NCBI RefSeq assembly: GCF_016917355.1
Contig: NZ_CP070304.1
Location: 3,844,001 to 3,908,000, forward strand
Length of the DNA: 64,000 bases
DNA from: Glaciimonas sp. PAMC28666
GTDB lineage: Bacteria; Pseudomonadota; Gammaproteobacteria; Burkholderiales; Burkholderiaceae_D
Direction of reading: 5' to 3'
Both the position numbers and the translations under genes were made by a program. Below the pieces are notes generated by a model that worked only from the letters and a program-made list of their open reading frames with translations, made no database searches and was not told the origin of the DNA. This document shows, piece after piece, positions 9,280 through 18,899 of the stretch (position 1 is the stretch's first letter; each line of letters starts with the position of its first letter).

Positions 9280-10292
9280 ATCGTGTGATTAATCATCCTG
9301 ATATGGTCGTTGAGGATATGCTCAAGGGCATACTCCTGGCGCATCCTGAATTAGTTGTCAGTGCAAGTAACCCGCGTGTCGTCAGACACCGCAGCGCGCC
9401 GCGCTCCGGCAAGGTCGGTATCGTCACCGGTGGCGGCTCGGGCCATGAACCTGCCTTTATCGGTTATGTCGGCGAGAACCTGATCGATGCGGTTGCGGTC
9501 GGTGAGATTTTTTCTTCGCCCACAGCAAAAAGTTTTTTTGATGCAATGAAGGCAGCCGACGGCGGTGCTGGTGTTGCCTGTCTGTACGGTAATTACGCCG
9601 GTGACAACATGAACGTCAAGATGGCGCTCAAGCTTGCAGAACGCGCCGGGATGGTCGTCAAGACCGTGGTGGCAAACGATGACGTCGCCTCGGCACAAAA
9701 AGGTGAGGAAGCACGACGGCGCGGCGTAGCCGGTGAAATCCTGATGTGGAAAATTGCTGCAGCGCATGCCGCCCAAGGTGCATCGCTGGATGCGGTAATT
9801 GCGGTCGCACAAAAGACTATCAGCCGCACGCGCAGTATCGGCATCGGTTTGTCGGCATGCACCATCCCGGCCGTTGGCAAAGCTAACTTTGCCATTGCTG
9901 AGGGCAAGATGGAACTCGGCATCGGTCACCATGGTGAGCCGGGTGTGAATGTGACAGACGTTGTACCCGCGGCGGAGATGGCAAGCACTATGGTGGATGC
10001 CATCCTGGCTGACTTGCCGACGAAAAATGGTGACCGCGTCGCAGTTTTGTTATCAGGGCTGGGTGCGACCACGCTGATGGAGCAATACATCCTCTACGCC
10101 GGCGTACACGCTGTGCTCGAAGAGCGCGGCCTGACCGTAGTGGTGCCGTTAGTCGGCAACCTGTTCACCTCGCTGGAAATGATGGGGGTGACGCTGACCG
10201 TCTTATTGCTTGACGATGAACTGGAGCAGGGCCTGCGCTATCCCTGCGCATCAATCGGCATCACGGTGCTGAAATCTGCGGAAACGTCATGA
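9276..10292 (+). CDS. dhaK: dihydroxyacetone-kinase-type substrate-binding subunit
   Basis: DhaK-like subunit of 338 residues that binds the ketose covalently and presents it for phosphorylation. The sequence has the family opening (GILLAHPELVVS), the glycine-rich GIVTGGGSGHEPAFIGYVG, the loop NYAGDNMN, and GIGHHGEPGVN containing the histidine that forms the hemiaminal with the substrate. It overlaps the preceding gene and dhaL by 4 bp each. Homologues in other operons phosphorylate erythrulose or apulose instead of dihydroxyacetone, so substrate should not be assumed. Confidence 0.9.
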   Translation: MNRVINHPDMVVEDMLKGILLAHPELVVSASNPRVVRHRSAPRSGKVGIVTGGGSGHEPAFIGYVGENLIDAVAVGEIFSSPTAKSFFDAMKAADGGAGVACLYGNYAGDNMNVKMALKLAERAGMVVKTVVANDDVASAQKGEEARRRGVAGEILMWKIAAAHAAQGASLDAVIAVAQKTISRTRSIGIGLSACTIPAVGKANFAIAEGKMELGIGHHGEPGVNVTDVVPAAEMASTMVDAILADLPTKNGDRVAVLLSGLGATTLMEQYILYAGVHAVLEERGLTVVVPLVGNLFTSLEMMGVTLTVLLLDDELEQGLRYPCASIGITVLKSAETS

Positions 10293-10948
10293 ATAAATCT
10301 ATCTTGACAATCGAATTGCGCACCGCTGGCGAAGTGGTGCTGGACCTGATTGAAATCATTAACGCTAATCGCGTCTACTTGAGCGAAATCGATGGCGCGA
10401 TTGGTGACGGCGATCACGGCATTAATATGAGCAAGGGCTTCTCGATGTGCCGCGATCGATTGGTTGCCACGACCAATCTGCCAGGCCTGGCAGAAGCTTT
10501 CGATGTCCTCGGCTTGACATTGCTGGAGGATATCGGCGGCTCAATGGGCCCGCTCTATGGCTCCTTTTTTCTGGCCTGGGCGGACACGCTCAACGGACAC
10601 GCGGACATGGATGCCACGCTGTTCGGCGATGCACTGAAGAAATCGCTCGAAGCGGTTCAGGACATGGGCGATGCCAAGGTTGGCGACAAGACCTTGATCG
10701 ATACCCTGTCACCGGCGTGCGATGCGTATGCTGCAGCGCTGGCTGCGGGCTCGGATTTTGATGCGGCGCTGGCCGCGATGATGCACGCAGCGGAAGCAGG
10801 GAAGGAATCGACTCGGGCGCTGCAGGCGCGCATTGGTCGCGCCAGTCGACTCGGCGCACGTTCAATTGGCGTGCTCGATGCGGGTGCAACTTCATGTTTC
10901 CTGCTGTTGCAGTCGTTAGGCACGTCTTTGCAGCGCCGCCTGCACTGA
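10289..10948 (+). CDS. dhaL: dihydroxyacetone-kinase-type nucleotide-binding subunit
   Basis: DhaL-like subunit of 219 residues holding the nucleotide. The Mg/ATP site [39 protein letters not shown] and the C-terminal [20 protein letters not shown] are all present. No DhaM/PTS phosphotransfer subunit is encoded nearby, so the complex is probably ATP-dependent, with DhaK and DhaL as separate halves of the usual ATP-type kinase. Translationally coupled to dhaK (ATGA). Confidence 0.9.
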   Translation: MNKSILTIELRTAGEVVLDLIEIINANRVYLSEIDGAIGDGDHGINMSKGFSMCRDRLVATTNLPGLAEAFDVLGLTLLEDIGGSMGPLYGSFFLAWADTLNGHADMDATLFGDALKKSLEAVQDMGDAKVGDKTLIDTLSPACDAYAAALAAGSDFDAALAAMMHAAEAGKESTRALQARIGRASRLGARSIGVLDAGATSCFLLLQSLGTSLQRRLH

Positions 10949-10955
10949 GCATCGC

Positions 10956-12986
10956 ATGGGCAAATCCGAAAACATGGTTATGCACTCTGACTCCACCCTC
11001 GCCAATGCCATTCGGGCCTTGTCGATGGACGCGGTTCAGCAGGCAAATTCAGGCCATCCCGGTATGCCAATGGGCATGGCTGACATCGCAGTCGCATTGT
11101 GGCACCGTCACCTCAAACACAATCCGCGCGATCCGCACTGGCCTGACCGTGATCGTTTTGTTCTGTCCAACGGGCACGGCTCGATGTTGTTGTATAGCCT
11201 GTTGCACCTGACCGGTTATGCGTTGCCGATTGAAGAAATCAAGCGCTTTCGCCAACTCCACAGCAAGACCCCGGGCCATCCGGAATATGGCTATACACCA
11301 GGTGTCGAAGTCACCACTGGTCCGCTCGGGCAAGGCTTGGCGAATGCCGTCGGCATGGCACTGGCCGAACGCATTCTGGCGACCGAATTCAATCGCGACG
11401 GCTTTGCGGTCGTGGATCACCATACCTACGTGTTCATGGGCGACGGTTGTCTGATGGAGGGCATCAGCCATGAAGCTTGCTCGCTGGCGGGGACGTGGGG
11501 CCTGTCCCGGCTGATCGGCTTTTATGATGACAACGGTATTTCCATCGATGGCGATGTTACGGGCTGGTTCACCGACGACACGCCGGGACGCTTCGAAGCG
11601 TATGGCTGGAACGTGATCCGCGATGTTGACGGCCATGACGTGGACAAGGTGGATGCGGCGATTCGCGCTGCGAAATTACAGTCCGCCAGACCAACACTCA
11701 TTTGCTGCAAAACTGTCATCGGACAGGGTTCTCCCGCCAAGGCTGGTACACATCACAGTCACGGCGCTCCGCTAGGTATTGCGGAAGTGGCTGCTACTCG
11801 CGCTGCAATTGGCTGGAATTATCCACCCTTTGAGATCCCGCAACGGGTACGCGACGAATGGGATGCTTGCACAGTAGGCGCGCAGCATCAGGAACGATGG
11901 AATGTCTTGATGGCGGCGTATCGGACCGCGCATCCGGCTTTGGCCGCTGAGTTTGAGCGCCGCCAGCGCGGCGAGCTGGCATCTGAATGTGTGTCCCGGA
12001 TAGCACAGGATATTCGTGCGATCCAGTCGCAGGCGGAAAACATCGCCACCCGTCAGGCTAGCCAGAATGCGATCCAGACGTTTGCACCGCTGATGCCGGA
12101 GCTGGTGGGCGGGTCCGCCGATTTGGCTGGATCCAACCTGACACTGTGGAAAGGCGCGCTTGGGTTTACCCCTGCAACGGGCGGCAACTATCTGCACTAC
12201 GGCGTACGTGAATTTGGCATGGCGGCGATTATGAACGGTATCGTCTTGCACGGCGCGCTGCGCCCATTCGGAGGCACCTTTCTGATGTTTTCGGAATATG
12301 CGCGCAACGCTTTGCGTATGGCCGCGCTCATGAAATTGAATACGATCTACGTGTTCACGCATGATTCGATCGGACTGGGGGAAGATGGGCCGACGCACCA
12401 ACCGGTCGAGCAGATCGCCACTTTGCGCATGATTCCGAACATGGATGTATGGCGTCCTTGTGACTCTGTGGAAACAATGGTGGCCTGGCAGGCGGCGCTG
12501 GAACATCGCCACACTCCCACCGCGCTGATTTTGAGTCGTCAAAATTTGCCATGCCAGTCGCGCACAGAACCGCAGATCGCAGAAATACGCAAAGGTGCGT
12601 ATGTGCTGCGGCGTGAGGCTGGGACTCTGCAGGCCGTGCTAATCGCCACCGGCTCGGAAGTGGAGCTGGCGATCCAGGCGCAGACGCTGCTGGCACAGAG
12701 CAAGATATTTGTTCGCGTCGTATCGATGCCGTCACCATTTGCCTTCGACCGTCAGGACCTGATTTACCAGAACATGTTGCTACCGCTAAGCGTACCAACC
12801 ATCGCTATCGAAGCCGGGATTAGCGATTACTGGCGCAAATATGTGGGTCGGCAGGGTGCCGTGATCGGAATCGATACTTTCGGCGAATCTGCGCCCGCGT
12901 CTGATCTGTATCGACACTTCGGGCTGACCACCGCACGCATCGTTGAGACCACCTTAAAACTACTGACGCAGAGCCAGCAATCATGA
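10956..12986 (+). CDS. tkt: transketolase
   Basis: Full-length transketolase of about 676 residues. The TPP/Mg motif GDGCLMEG...DDNGISIDG, the substrate-site SGHPGMPMG and [10 protein letters not shown], and the pyrimidine-domain [11 protein letters not shown] and [19 protein letters not shown] are visible. It starts 7 bp after dhaL; internal ATGs at 10974 and 10980 are also possible and there is no strong ribosome site at 10956. Inside this operon it probably disposes of the phosphorylated ketose, for example erythrose 4-phosphate from a tetritol route or apulose 4-phosphate from an apiose route. It is one polypeptide, unlike the split transketolases of described apiose operons. Confidence 0.93.
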   Translation: MGKSENMVMHSDSTLANAIRALSMDAVQQANSGHPGMPMGMADIAVALWHRHLKHNPRDPHWPDRDRFVLSNGHGSMLLYSLLHLTGYALPIEEIKRFRQLHSKTPGHPEYGYTPGVEVTTGPLGQGLANAVGMALAERILATEFNRDGFAVVDHHTYVFMGDGCLMEGISHEACSLAGTWGLSRLIGFYDDNGISIDGDVTGWFTDDTPGRFEAYGWNVIRDVDGHDVDKVDAAIRAAKLQSARPTLICCKTVIGQGSPAKAGTHHSHGAPLGIAEVAATRAAIGWNYPPFEIPQRVRDEWDACTVGAQHQERWNVLMAAYRTAHPALAAEFERRQRGELASECVSRIAQDIRAIQSQAENIATRQASQNAIQTFAPLMPELVGGSADLAGSNLTLWKGALGFTPATGGNYLHYGVREFGMAAIMNGIVLHGALRPFGGTFLMFSEYARNALRMAALMKLNTIYVFTHDSIGLGEDGPTHQPVEQIATLRMIPNMDVWRPCDSVETMVAWQAALEHRHTPTALILSRQNLPCQSRTEPQIAEIRKGAYVLRREAGTLQAVLIATGSEVELAIQAQTLLAQSKIFVRVVSMPSPFAFDRQDLIYQNMLLPLSVPTIAIEAGISDYWRKYVGRQGAVIGIDTFGESAPASDLYRHFGLTTARIVETTLKLLTQSQQS

Positions 12987-13109
12987 GCTGCATTCAGAAC
13001 ATTTGCCATTCCGACTACCCGCCTGAAGAGTGGCTGCAGGCGGCTGGAACCGACCGCCGACCAAACGAGTCTTTAACTCGGGCCGAAATTACCATTTAAA
13101 GGAAATAAC

Positions 13110-13577
13110 ATGCACATAGCAATAGGATGCGACGAAGCCGCTTACGACATGAAGGAAAGTATCAAGCATCATCTGGAAGCGCATGGCGTCACGGTGACCG
13201 ATTTTGGTACACATGACAGCAAGCCTGTGGCCTATCCGGACATCGCGTTCGAAGTGGCGCAACGGGTCGCCGACGGTACTTTCCCGCGTGCAGTGCTGCT
13301 GTGCGGTACCGGCATCGGGATGGCGATTTGCGCTAATAAAGTACCGGGCATTCGCGCCGCGCAATGTCACGACACTTATTCTGCCGAACGTGCTATCAAA
13401 AGTAACAATGCGCAGATCATCACAATTGGTGCCCGCGTGGTGGGTGGCGAATTGGCCAAGCTGATTGTCGACACCTGGTTGGCGGCGGAATTTGATGGCG
13501 GTCGCTCATTGCCGAAAGTGGAAAAAATTGCCGCGTATGAAATGCAAATGCATGACAATCATGGCGCTTCGCGCTGA
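13110..13577 (+). CDS. rpiB: RpiB/LacAB-family sugar-phosphate isomerase
   Basis: Cytosolic isomerase of 155 residues. The active-site cysteine loop LLCGTGIGMAICANKV and CHDTYSAERAIKSNNAQIITIG, which gives the catalytic histidine region, define RpiB-type enzymes. A strong ribosome site (AAAGGAA) precedes the ATG after a 123-bp gap from tkt. RpiB paralogues outside central metabolism act on 4-, 5- or 6-carbon sugar phosphates; in mycobacterial threitol/erythritol degradation one interconverts erythrulose and erythrose phosphates. Here it probably feeds transketolase. Confidence 0.9.
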   Translation: MHIAIGCDEAAYDMKESIKHHLEAHGVTVTDFGTHDSKPVAYPDIAFEVAQRVADGTFPRAVLLCGTGIGMAICANKVPGIRAAQCHDTYSAERAIKSNNAQIITIGARVVGGELAKLIVDTWLAAEFDGGRSLPKVEKIAAYEMQMHDNHGASR

Positions 13578-13783
13578 TAATATGCAGGCCTTGATTAGCG
13601 ACGACGGATTCCATCCACACTGTCGCCAGATTGTCTTGCAGGAAAAGTGATGGCGGGGTTAGTTACCGGCGGAAGATAGTTTTTAGCGGGAAGTTAATCG
13701 CATAGTAATCAATAGCAAGCTGTAGCAAATTCAAGTTGTAATGTTTGATGTACACCATAAAATTATAATTCAAGGAGATGAGC

Positions 13784-14827
13784 ATGGACGATAAGAAATG
13801 TTTAACTACGAGTGGCGCAACGCGGCGTAAACTGCTTACTTACGGTGCAGTCGGGATCGCACTGCCGATGTCGGCATTGGTTTCCAAATACGCACACGCC
13901 GCAGAATTCAACTATAAGTTTGCCACAGGCCAGGACCCGACTCATCCGGTGAATAAACGTGCCCAGGAAGCCATTGATCGCATCCGCGAAGGCAGCAATG
14001 GCCGTATGAGCATCAAACTGTTCCCTGCTAACCAGCTCGGCTCCGATACCGATCTGCTTGCGCAAATCCGTAACGGTGGAGTGGAATTTTTTAACATTGC
14101 CGCATCGATACTGGCAACCCTGGTACCAGCCGCCGGCATCGTCAATACAGGCTTTGCATTTTCCAACTATGACGAGGTCTGGAAGGCCATGGACGGTGAC
14201 CTCGGCAAATACATTTACGCTCAGGTAGAAAAAGTTGGCGTGCTGAACATGTCCCGTTCCTGGAATAACGGCTTCCGCCAGATTACCTCCTCGACCAAGC
14301 CCATACGCACACCGGAAGATTTGCGCGGCATGAAATTGCGGGTACCAGCGGCACCGATTTTGACCTCGTTGTTTCAGTCCCTTGGTGCCGGTCCGACCCC
14401 CATCAATTTCAATGAAGTGTATTCGTCATTGCAAACAAAACTGGTTGAAGGTCAGGAAAATCCTTTGCCAATCATCGCCACCGCGCGCCTGTATGAAGTA
14501 CAAAAATATTGCAGCATGACCAGTCACGTGTGGGATGCCTATCTGGTTCTTGGCAATCGCCGGGCGTTCCAGAAGCTGCCAGCAGACTTGCAGACGTTGG
14601 TCATGAAGGAATTTGATCGGGCGGCTGTCGAGGAGCGTGCCGACATTGCGCGGTTGAGCGATACATTGCGCCAGGATCTCACCAGCAAGGGCTTGCAATT
14701 TATCGATGTAGACAAAAATGCTTTCCGCAGCGCTCTCCGCAAGACCAGTTTTTACAATGACTGGAAAGTGAAGTTCGGTGATCAGGGCTGGAACCTCTTG
14801 CAGAAGTACGCTGGAGAACTTGCATGA
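13784..14827 (+). CDS. dctP: TRAP transporter solute-binding protein
   Basis: Periplasmic DctP-type binding protein of 347 residues. The N-terminus has a twin-arginine-like signal (TRRKLLTYGAVGIALPMSALVSKYAHA). Family segments include GQDPTHPVNKRAQEAIDRI, IKLFPANQLGSD, WNNGFRQITSSTKPIRTPEDLRGMKLRVP (with the ligand-carboxylate arginine region) and VEGQENPLPII. Two ATGs occur; the one at 13784 lies 6 bp after AAGGAG, whereas 13778 abuts it, so I use 13784. Although most TRAP ligands are organic acids, the operon suggests a sugar, polyol or sugar acid. Confidence 0.9.
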   Translation: MDDKKCLTTSGATRRKLLTYGAVGIALPMSALVSKYAHAAEFNYKFATGQDPTHPVNKRAQEAIDRIREGSNGRMSIKLFPANQLGSDTDLLAQIRNGGVEFFNIAASILATLVPAAGIVNTGFAFSNYDEVWKAMDGDLGKYIYAQVEKVGVLNMSRSWNNGFRQITSSTKPIRTPEDLRGMKLRVPAAPILTSLFQSLGAGPTPINFNEVYSSLQTKLVEGQENPLPIIATARLYEVQKYCSMTSHVWDAYLVLGNRRAFQKLPADLQTLVMKEFDRAAVEERADIARLSDTLRQDLTSKGLQFIDVDKNAFRSALRKTSFYNDWKVKFGDQGWNLLQKYAGELA

Positions 14828-16692
14828 TTGCCGCTGATCAGCATTTCGACACCTTGCGGCAAGGTCGTCTCGCCGGTCTTGCCAAGGCAGAAAAGGCGCT
14901 GGGTAATGTAGTTGAAGCACTTGCAGCGCTTGCGGTATGCGCCGAAGTCGTCATCTTGCTGATCAGCGTTTTTTCCCGGTTTGTTCTGCACCAGCCATTG
15001 GTCTGGGCAGACGAACTGGCTTCAACGGTATTCTTGTGGCTAGCGATGTTTGGCGCGGTTGTGGCTTTGCGGCGCGGGGAGCACATGCGAATGACGGCGC
15101 TGGTCAACAAGTTGTCACCAGCGTGGCGCGCACGCGCAGAAGCCATTGCAGTCGGTACACCGTGCTTGTTCATTGCCATCCTGCTGTGGCCGGCGATTGA
15201 TTACGCAATGGGCGAGTGGGTGGTCGAAAGCCCGGCGTTGGGCTTGCATGGAACGGTACGTGAAGCGGCGCTCGCTGTTGGTTGCTTTCTGATGCTGGCC
15301 GTGTCCGGTGTGCGTCTGGCCCGTCATCGCATGCGTGACATGGTGTTCGTGGTAATCACTCTGGTGGTGATCGCTGCATTGTTGTATGCGTTCAGCGGAC
15401 CGCTGCAAGGGATGGGAAACTGGAGCCTGGTAGTGTTCTTTGTGCTGATATTGGGCGCAGGTGTCCTGTCTGGCGTGCCGATCGCATTCTGTTTTGGTCT
15501 GGTAACCGTCGCTTATCTGCTCTGCACGACTTCAACACCACTTGAGGTGGTGCCCGGTCGTATCAATGAAGGTATGAGCTCGCTCATCCTGCTGGCCGTG
15601 CCGCTATTCATTCTGTTGGGACAGCTAATCGAAATGACGCAAATGGCCAAAGCGATGGTCGCGTTTTTGGCGTCGCTGCTGGGTCACGTGCGCGGCGGTC
15701 TGTCCTACGTGCTTTTAGGTGCAATGATGTTGGTGTCGGGTATCTCGGGTGCCAAAACTGCCGATATGGCAGCGGTCGCACCGGTACTGTTCCCCGAGAT
15801 GAAAAAGCGTGGCATGGACGAGGGTGAACTGGTGTCGCTCCTGGCCGCCTCGGGCGCGATGGCAGAAACCATTCCACCTTCGCTAGTGTTGATTACCATC
15901 GGCTCGGTCACCGGTGTTTCGATTGCCGCGTTATTCACTGGTGGACTTTTACCGGGTGTGATACTGGCGCTCATGCTGGCAATTCTGGCGCGCCAACGTA
16001 TCTCTGAAAAGAACTTGAAAGACGTCAAGCGCGCATCGCTGGACGTCGTGTTGCGCAGTTTTGTGGTGGCATTGCCAGCGCTCGCGATCCCGGTGCTAAT
16101 CCGCACAGCGGTAGTGGAGGGCGTTGCCACGGCGACAGAAGTTTCCACGATCGGAATAGCCTATACCGTCATCGTCGGGATACTGGTGTATCGGAAATTC
16201 GACTGGAAGCGGGTCTATCCGATGTTGGTGGAAACGGCTTCTCTATCGGGTGCAATCCTCTTCATTATTGGTACAGCAACTTGCATGGCCTGGGCGCTGA
16301 CGCAATCAGGTTTCTCGCAAGACCTGGCACATATCATGTCCTTGGTGCCGGGTGGTCGCTGGGGCTTTTTGCTGATTTCCATCGCCACCTTCATCGTACT
16401 GGGGAGTGTGCTGGAAGGTATTCCTGCGATGGTGCTGTTTGGACCGTTGTTGTTTCCGATTGCGCGACAAATTGGCGTACACGAGGTGCACTATGCCATG
16501 GTCGTGATCCTTGCAATGGGCATCGGCTTGTTCGCCCCGCCGTTCGGTCTCGGCTACTATAGCGCATGCACAATTGGTAGGGTTAGTCCGGATGCCGGCA
16601 TGCGCAGAATCTGGCCTTATCTTGGCGCACTGCTGGTAGGGTTGCTGATTGTGGCGGCGATCCCGTGGCTCTCGATCGGCTTTCTTTCGTAA
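14824..16692 (+). CDS. TRAP transporter fused small/large permease (DctQM)
   Basis: Inner-membrane protein of 622 residues. The N-terminal ~190 residues form a DctQ-like 4-helix domain (RFVLHQPLVWADELASTVFLWLAMFG), joined to a DctM-like domain with about 12 segments from residue 200. DctM signatures include GVPIAFCFGLV, VSGISGAKTADMAAVAPVLFPEMKKRG, AASGAMAETIPPSLVLITIGSVTGVS and MGIGLFAPPFGLGYYSACTIG. The start overlaps dctP by 4 bp. It drives sodium-coupled uptake of the ligand held by DctP and ends the sugar operon. The following 186 bp show no gene. Confidence 0.92.
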   Translation: MIAADQHFDTLRQGRLAGLAKAEKALGNVVEALAALAVCAEVVILLISVFSRFVLHQPLVWADELASTVFLWLAMFGAVVALRRGEHMRMTALVNKLSPAWRARAEAIAVGTPCLFIAILLWPAIDYAMGEWVVESPALGLHGTVREAALAVGCFLMLAVSGVRLARHRMRDMVFVVITLVVIAALLYAFSGPLQGMGNWSLVVFFVLILGAGVLSGVPIAFCFGLVTVAYLLCTTSTPLEVVPGRINEGMSSLILLAVPLFILLGQLIEMTQMAKAMVAFLASLLGHVRGGLSYVLLGAMMLVSGISGAKTADMAAVAPVLFPEMKKRGMDEGELVSLLAASGAMAETIPPSLVLITIGSVTGVSIAALFTGGLLPGVILALMLAILARQRISEKNLKDVKRASLDVVLRSFVVALPALAIPVLIRTAVVEGVATATEVSTIGIAYTVIVGILVYRKFDWKRVYPMLVETASLSGAILFIIGTATCMAWALTQSGFSQDLAHIMSLVPGGRWGFLLISIATFIVLGSVLEGIPAMVLFGPLLFPIARQIGVHEVHYAMVVILAMGIGLFAPPFGLGYYSACTIGRVSPDAGMRRIWPYLGALLVGLLIVAAIPWLSIGFLS

Positions 16693-16878
16693 TCGGAGCG
16701 ATTCAAAATAAGTCTGCTGCGGGGAAAATTACGACGGACTGCTGCTGAACGCTGCAGCCGATTCCGTCGCATGTTCTTAATGCAAGATTCTCAATGCTGA
16801 AAGCGCATGCGCTTGAAATCAGAATCAACATACTTGGTGCTGATTCTGATCACGTCGCTAGGTAACATCGGCATACGT

Positions 16879-17136
16879 TTATGCTTCGAGGGGTGTTCCG
16901 TTACTTAAATTGATGCGTTTAAGTCGTTGCCCGTGTATACCCCACACGCAATCGATCCCATCCACCGTGCCACACAGTGCCCAGCCGTTTCCGATTTTTT
17001 TCGCCACCACCTGGGTGTCGATTTCAGCTGCCAAACGTCCAGCCCAACCGGTTGCGGCGCCTTGTCCTTTGAAAAGTTCATTGCCTTCAATAACGACAGT
17101 GGCATCGAAAACGGGTACCGCAAATATTGTCATCAT
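16879..17136 (-). CDS. small hypothetical protein downstream of rnhA
   Basis: Protein of 85 residues, not recognised. Alternating hydrophobic and polar residues and many glycines suggest a small beta-rich domain; there is no signal peptide. A ribosome site AAGGAAGAA overlaps the rnhA stop, with only 8 bp between the genes, so translation is likely coupled to rnhA. Confidence 0.5.
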   Translation of the reverse strand: MMTIFAVPVFDATVVIEGNELFKGQGAATGWAGRLAAEIDTQVVAKKIGNGWALCGTVDGIDCVWGIHGQRLKRINLSNGTPLEA

Positions 17137-17144
17137 ATTCTTCC

Positions 17145-17594
17145 TTAAGCCGCTTTGCTGCGCGCTATTGCAAGCGCCTCGCCAACCAGCACATCGGCTT
17201 GCTCATTATATTTGTCACCGCTATGACCTTTGATCCAGCGCGTAGTAACCTTGCGCGCATCCGCTACCTGATATAGCCGTTTCCATAACTCCAGATTCGC
17301 CACGACCTCTTTTTTTGAGTTACGCATACCGTTTCTTTCCCATCCGCTGCGCCACTCGGTTAAGCCTTTGAGGACGTACTGGCTATCCGACACCAGTTCA
17401 ACTTTGGAATCCGCAGGAATGAGCGAAAGACCCTCTATCGCGGCAGTTAGCTCCGCAATCTGGTTGGTGCCTTGCCCAATGAATCCTTTGTGGTGCGATA
17501 TAACTTTGTCAGGGGTAATAACGACCGCTCCCCAGGCCGCAGGGCCGGGATTAGAAGGGGCCGCGCCACCATCCGTGTAGACAATCCAACTCAT
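17145..17594 (-). CDS. rnhA: ribonuclease HI
   Basis: Removes RNA from RNA-DNA hybrids in the cytosol. The protein has 149 residues, usual length. The four acidic catalytic residues are visible: Asp8 (YTDGG), Glu48 (IAELTAAIEGL), Asp70 (VSDSQYVLKG) and the Asp near residue 134 (YNEQADVLVGEA). WIKGHSGDKYNE carries the conserved His. Genomes usually have another rnhA in the replication region beside dnaQ, so this accessory-region copy may be a second one. Confidence 0.92.
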   Translation of the reverse strand: MSWIVYTDGGAAPSNPGPAAWGAVVITPDKVISHHKGFIGQGTNQIAELTAAIEGLSLIPADSKVELVSDSQYVLKGLTEWRSGWERNGMRNSKKEVVANLELWKRLYQVADARKVTTRWIKGHSGDKYNEQADVLVGEALAIARSKAA

Positions 17595-17804
17595 CCAAAT
17601 TTCCTTTATGTTCTTTAATTAATGACAATGCGAGAATGAATCCGGCTGGCGAATGATCTCTGCAAACCATGATACTCCGCGAGCGTATGCAAATGGATAA
17701 TCACACATAGCGTCACGGAGGTGTCCCAAATTGGTTAAGATCCATCCCGCCGGTATAAAAACCAGGTGACGATGCATTATCTCACCTCCTATCTCACGAT
17801 GACG

Positions 17805-18899
17805 TTACTTGCCAGTATCCTTGCCAATGTCCTTGCCGGTATCCTTGTCGGTATCCTTGTTGTAACGTTTAAAACCGTACCTTTCGAAGATGCCAATGGC
17901 AGATGGCGACCGGATAAAAACCAACCATTCATTGGCCGCTGTCGCGTGGGCGGCTCCCGCTACCACGGCACCGGCATAGATTGCTGTCGTGTTGAAACCA
18001 TCAGAAATATCGACATGCGAAATCGCATTGCCGACCTGCTCTTGAAATATCGCTTCCGACTTCCATGTTACGCCCGCGTCCGCAATGCCTTGCATTAGAA
18101 AGAGCGGTGTCTGACGATGGTGGATATGGGTTAAGACTGTCGTTCCTGCCTTCACCTTACTGTCGTAGACAGCGGCTTCCAAAGCAATGCCACCTGCTTT
18201 TCTGAGCGACGCTTTGATTTGTCGCACAACGCCTTCGAACTCGGGATTTGGCATCGCTAGCCGCACGTCCGGCTTGCCAAGATCATTCAGGCTTTGGACT
18301 TTCCCTGGATTGCCTTTGGCAATCATAATCGTCAGTTGATTGGTAACGTAGGGAATAGCGGGTCCACCAAGCAGGCCCTCCTTTATCAGGTCGTTGACTT
18401 CCTGGAGTCCTGCAAAGTAGGCGTCAGGCTTCACCGTCCAGGTCATGTTTCCTGATGTAATGGTGCCACCGGCTTTCATCTGCTTTACCAGCAGGCCGGG
18501 CGGAATCGTTTCCCAGTAAATCCGGCCGACATACGCTGGATTTTCCAACTCGAACTGCTTGACCAAAGGAGCCATGGCGAAAAAGTAGTTACCACCGACG
18601 AATAGAACCAGCTTCGGATTCGACAAATTGCCGTGAAAATCGGCAAGCACATCGACCTGAGGAACGGTAAATTCCAGACCGCGTTCAGTCGCGTCGTTAT
18701 TCTCTCCATGCTGCCATGGCGGAAACACGACCCGCTCGGATGCCGTCGGCGCCGTAGGTGCGTCAGCATAGGCAGATGTGGTCATGGTCGTCAATAGTGA
18801 GCATCCGAAGAGAACGATCCAGGCGAGGCATTTTGTCCGGCCTGCTGCTCGTGCTGCTCGTGCTGTGTGTGCTGCGGTGGCGCAGTGGTCACTTCGCAT
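17805..18899 (-). CDS. ModA-like periplasmic solute-binding protein with C-terminal repeats
   Basis: Secreted protein of 364 residues. The signal peptide is preceded by a basic/Ala-rich stretch and ends near TTSAYADA (about residue 46). The body resembles molybdate/tungstate-type binding proteins (LVLFVGGNYFFAMAPLVKQFELENP, VTNQLTIMIAKGNPGKVQSLNDLGKPDVRLAMPNPEFEGV). The last ~16 residues are a short repeat of DKDTGK-like units encoded by 12-bp DNA repeats at about 17810-17862. No ABC permease or ATPase lies next to it. The gene overlaps the upstream DsrE-like gene by 11 bp, so the two are co-translated; joint function in sulfur or oxyanion handling is a guess. Confidence 0.7.
   Translation of the reverse strand: MRSDHCATAAHTARAARAAGRTKCLAWIVLFGCSLLTTMTTSAYADAPTAPTASERVVFPPWQHGENNDATERGLEFTVPQVDVLADFHGNLSNPKLVLFVGGNYFFAMAPLVKQFELENPAYVGRIYWETIPPGLLVKQMKAGGTITSGNMTWTVKPDAYFAGLQEVNDLIKEGLLGGPAIPYVTNQLTIMIAKGNPGKVQSLNDLGKPDVRLAMPNPEFEGVVRQIKASLRKAGGIALEAAVYDSKVKAGTTVLTHIHHRQTPLFLMQGIADAGVTWKSEAIFQEQVGNAISHVDISDGFNTTAIYAGAVVAGAAHATAANEWLVFIRSPSAIGIFERYGFKRYNKDTDKDTGKDIGKDTGK

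Noticed and set aside
11772-12542. Long minus-strand open frame inside transketolase
   Set aside because: Antisense to a clearly coding gene, no recognisable domain and no ribosome site; a codon-bias shadow.
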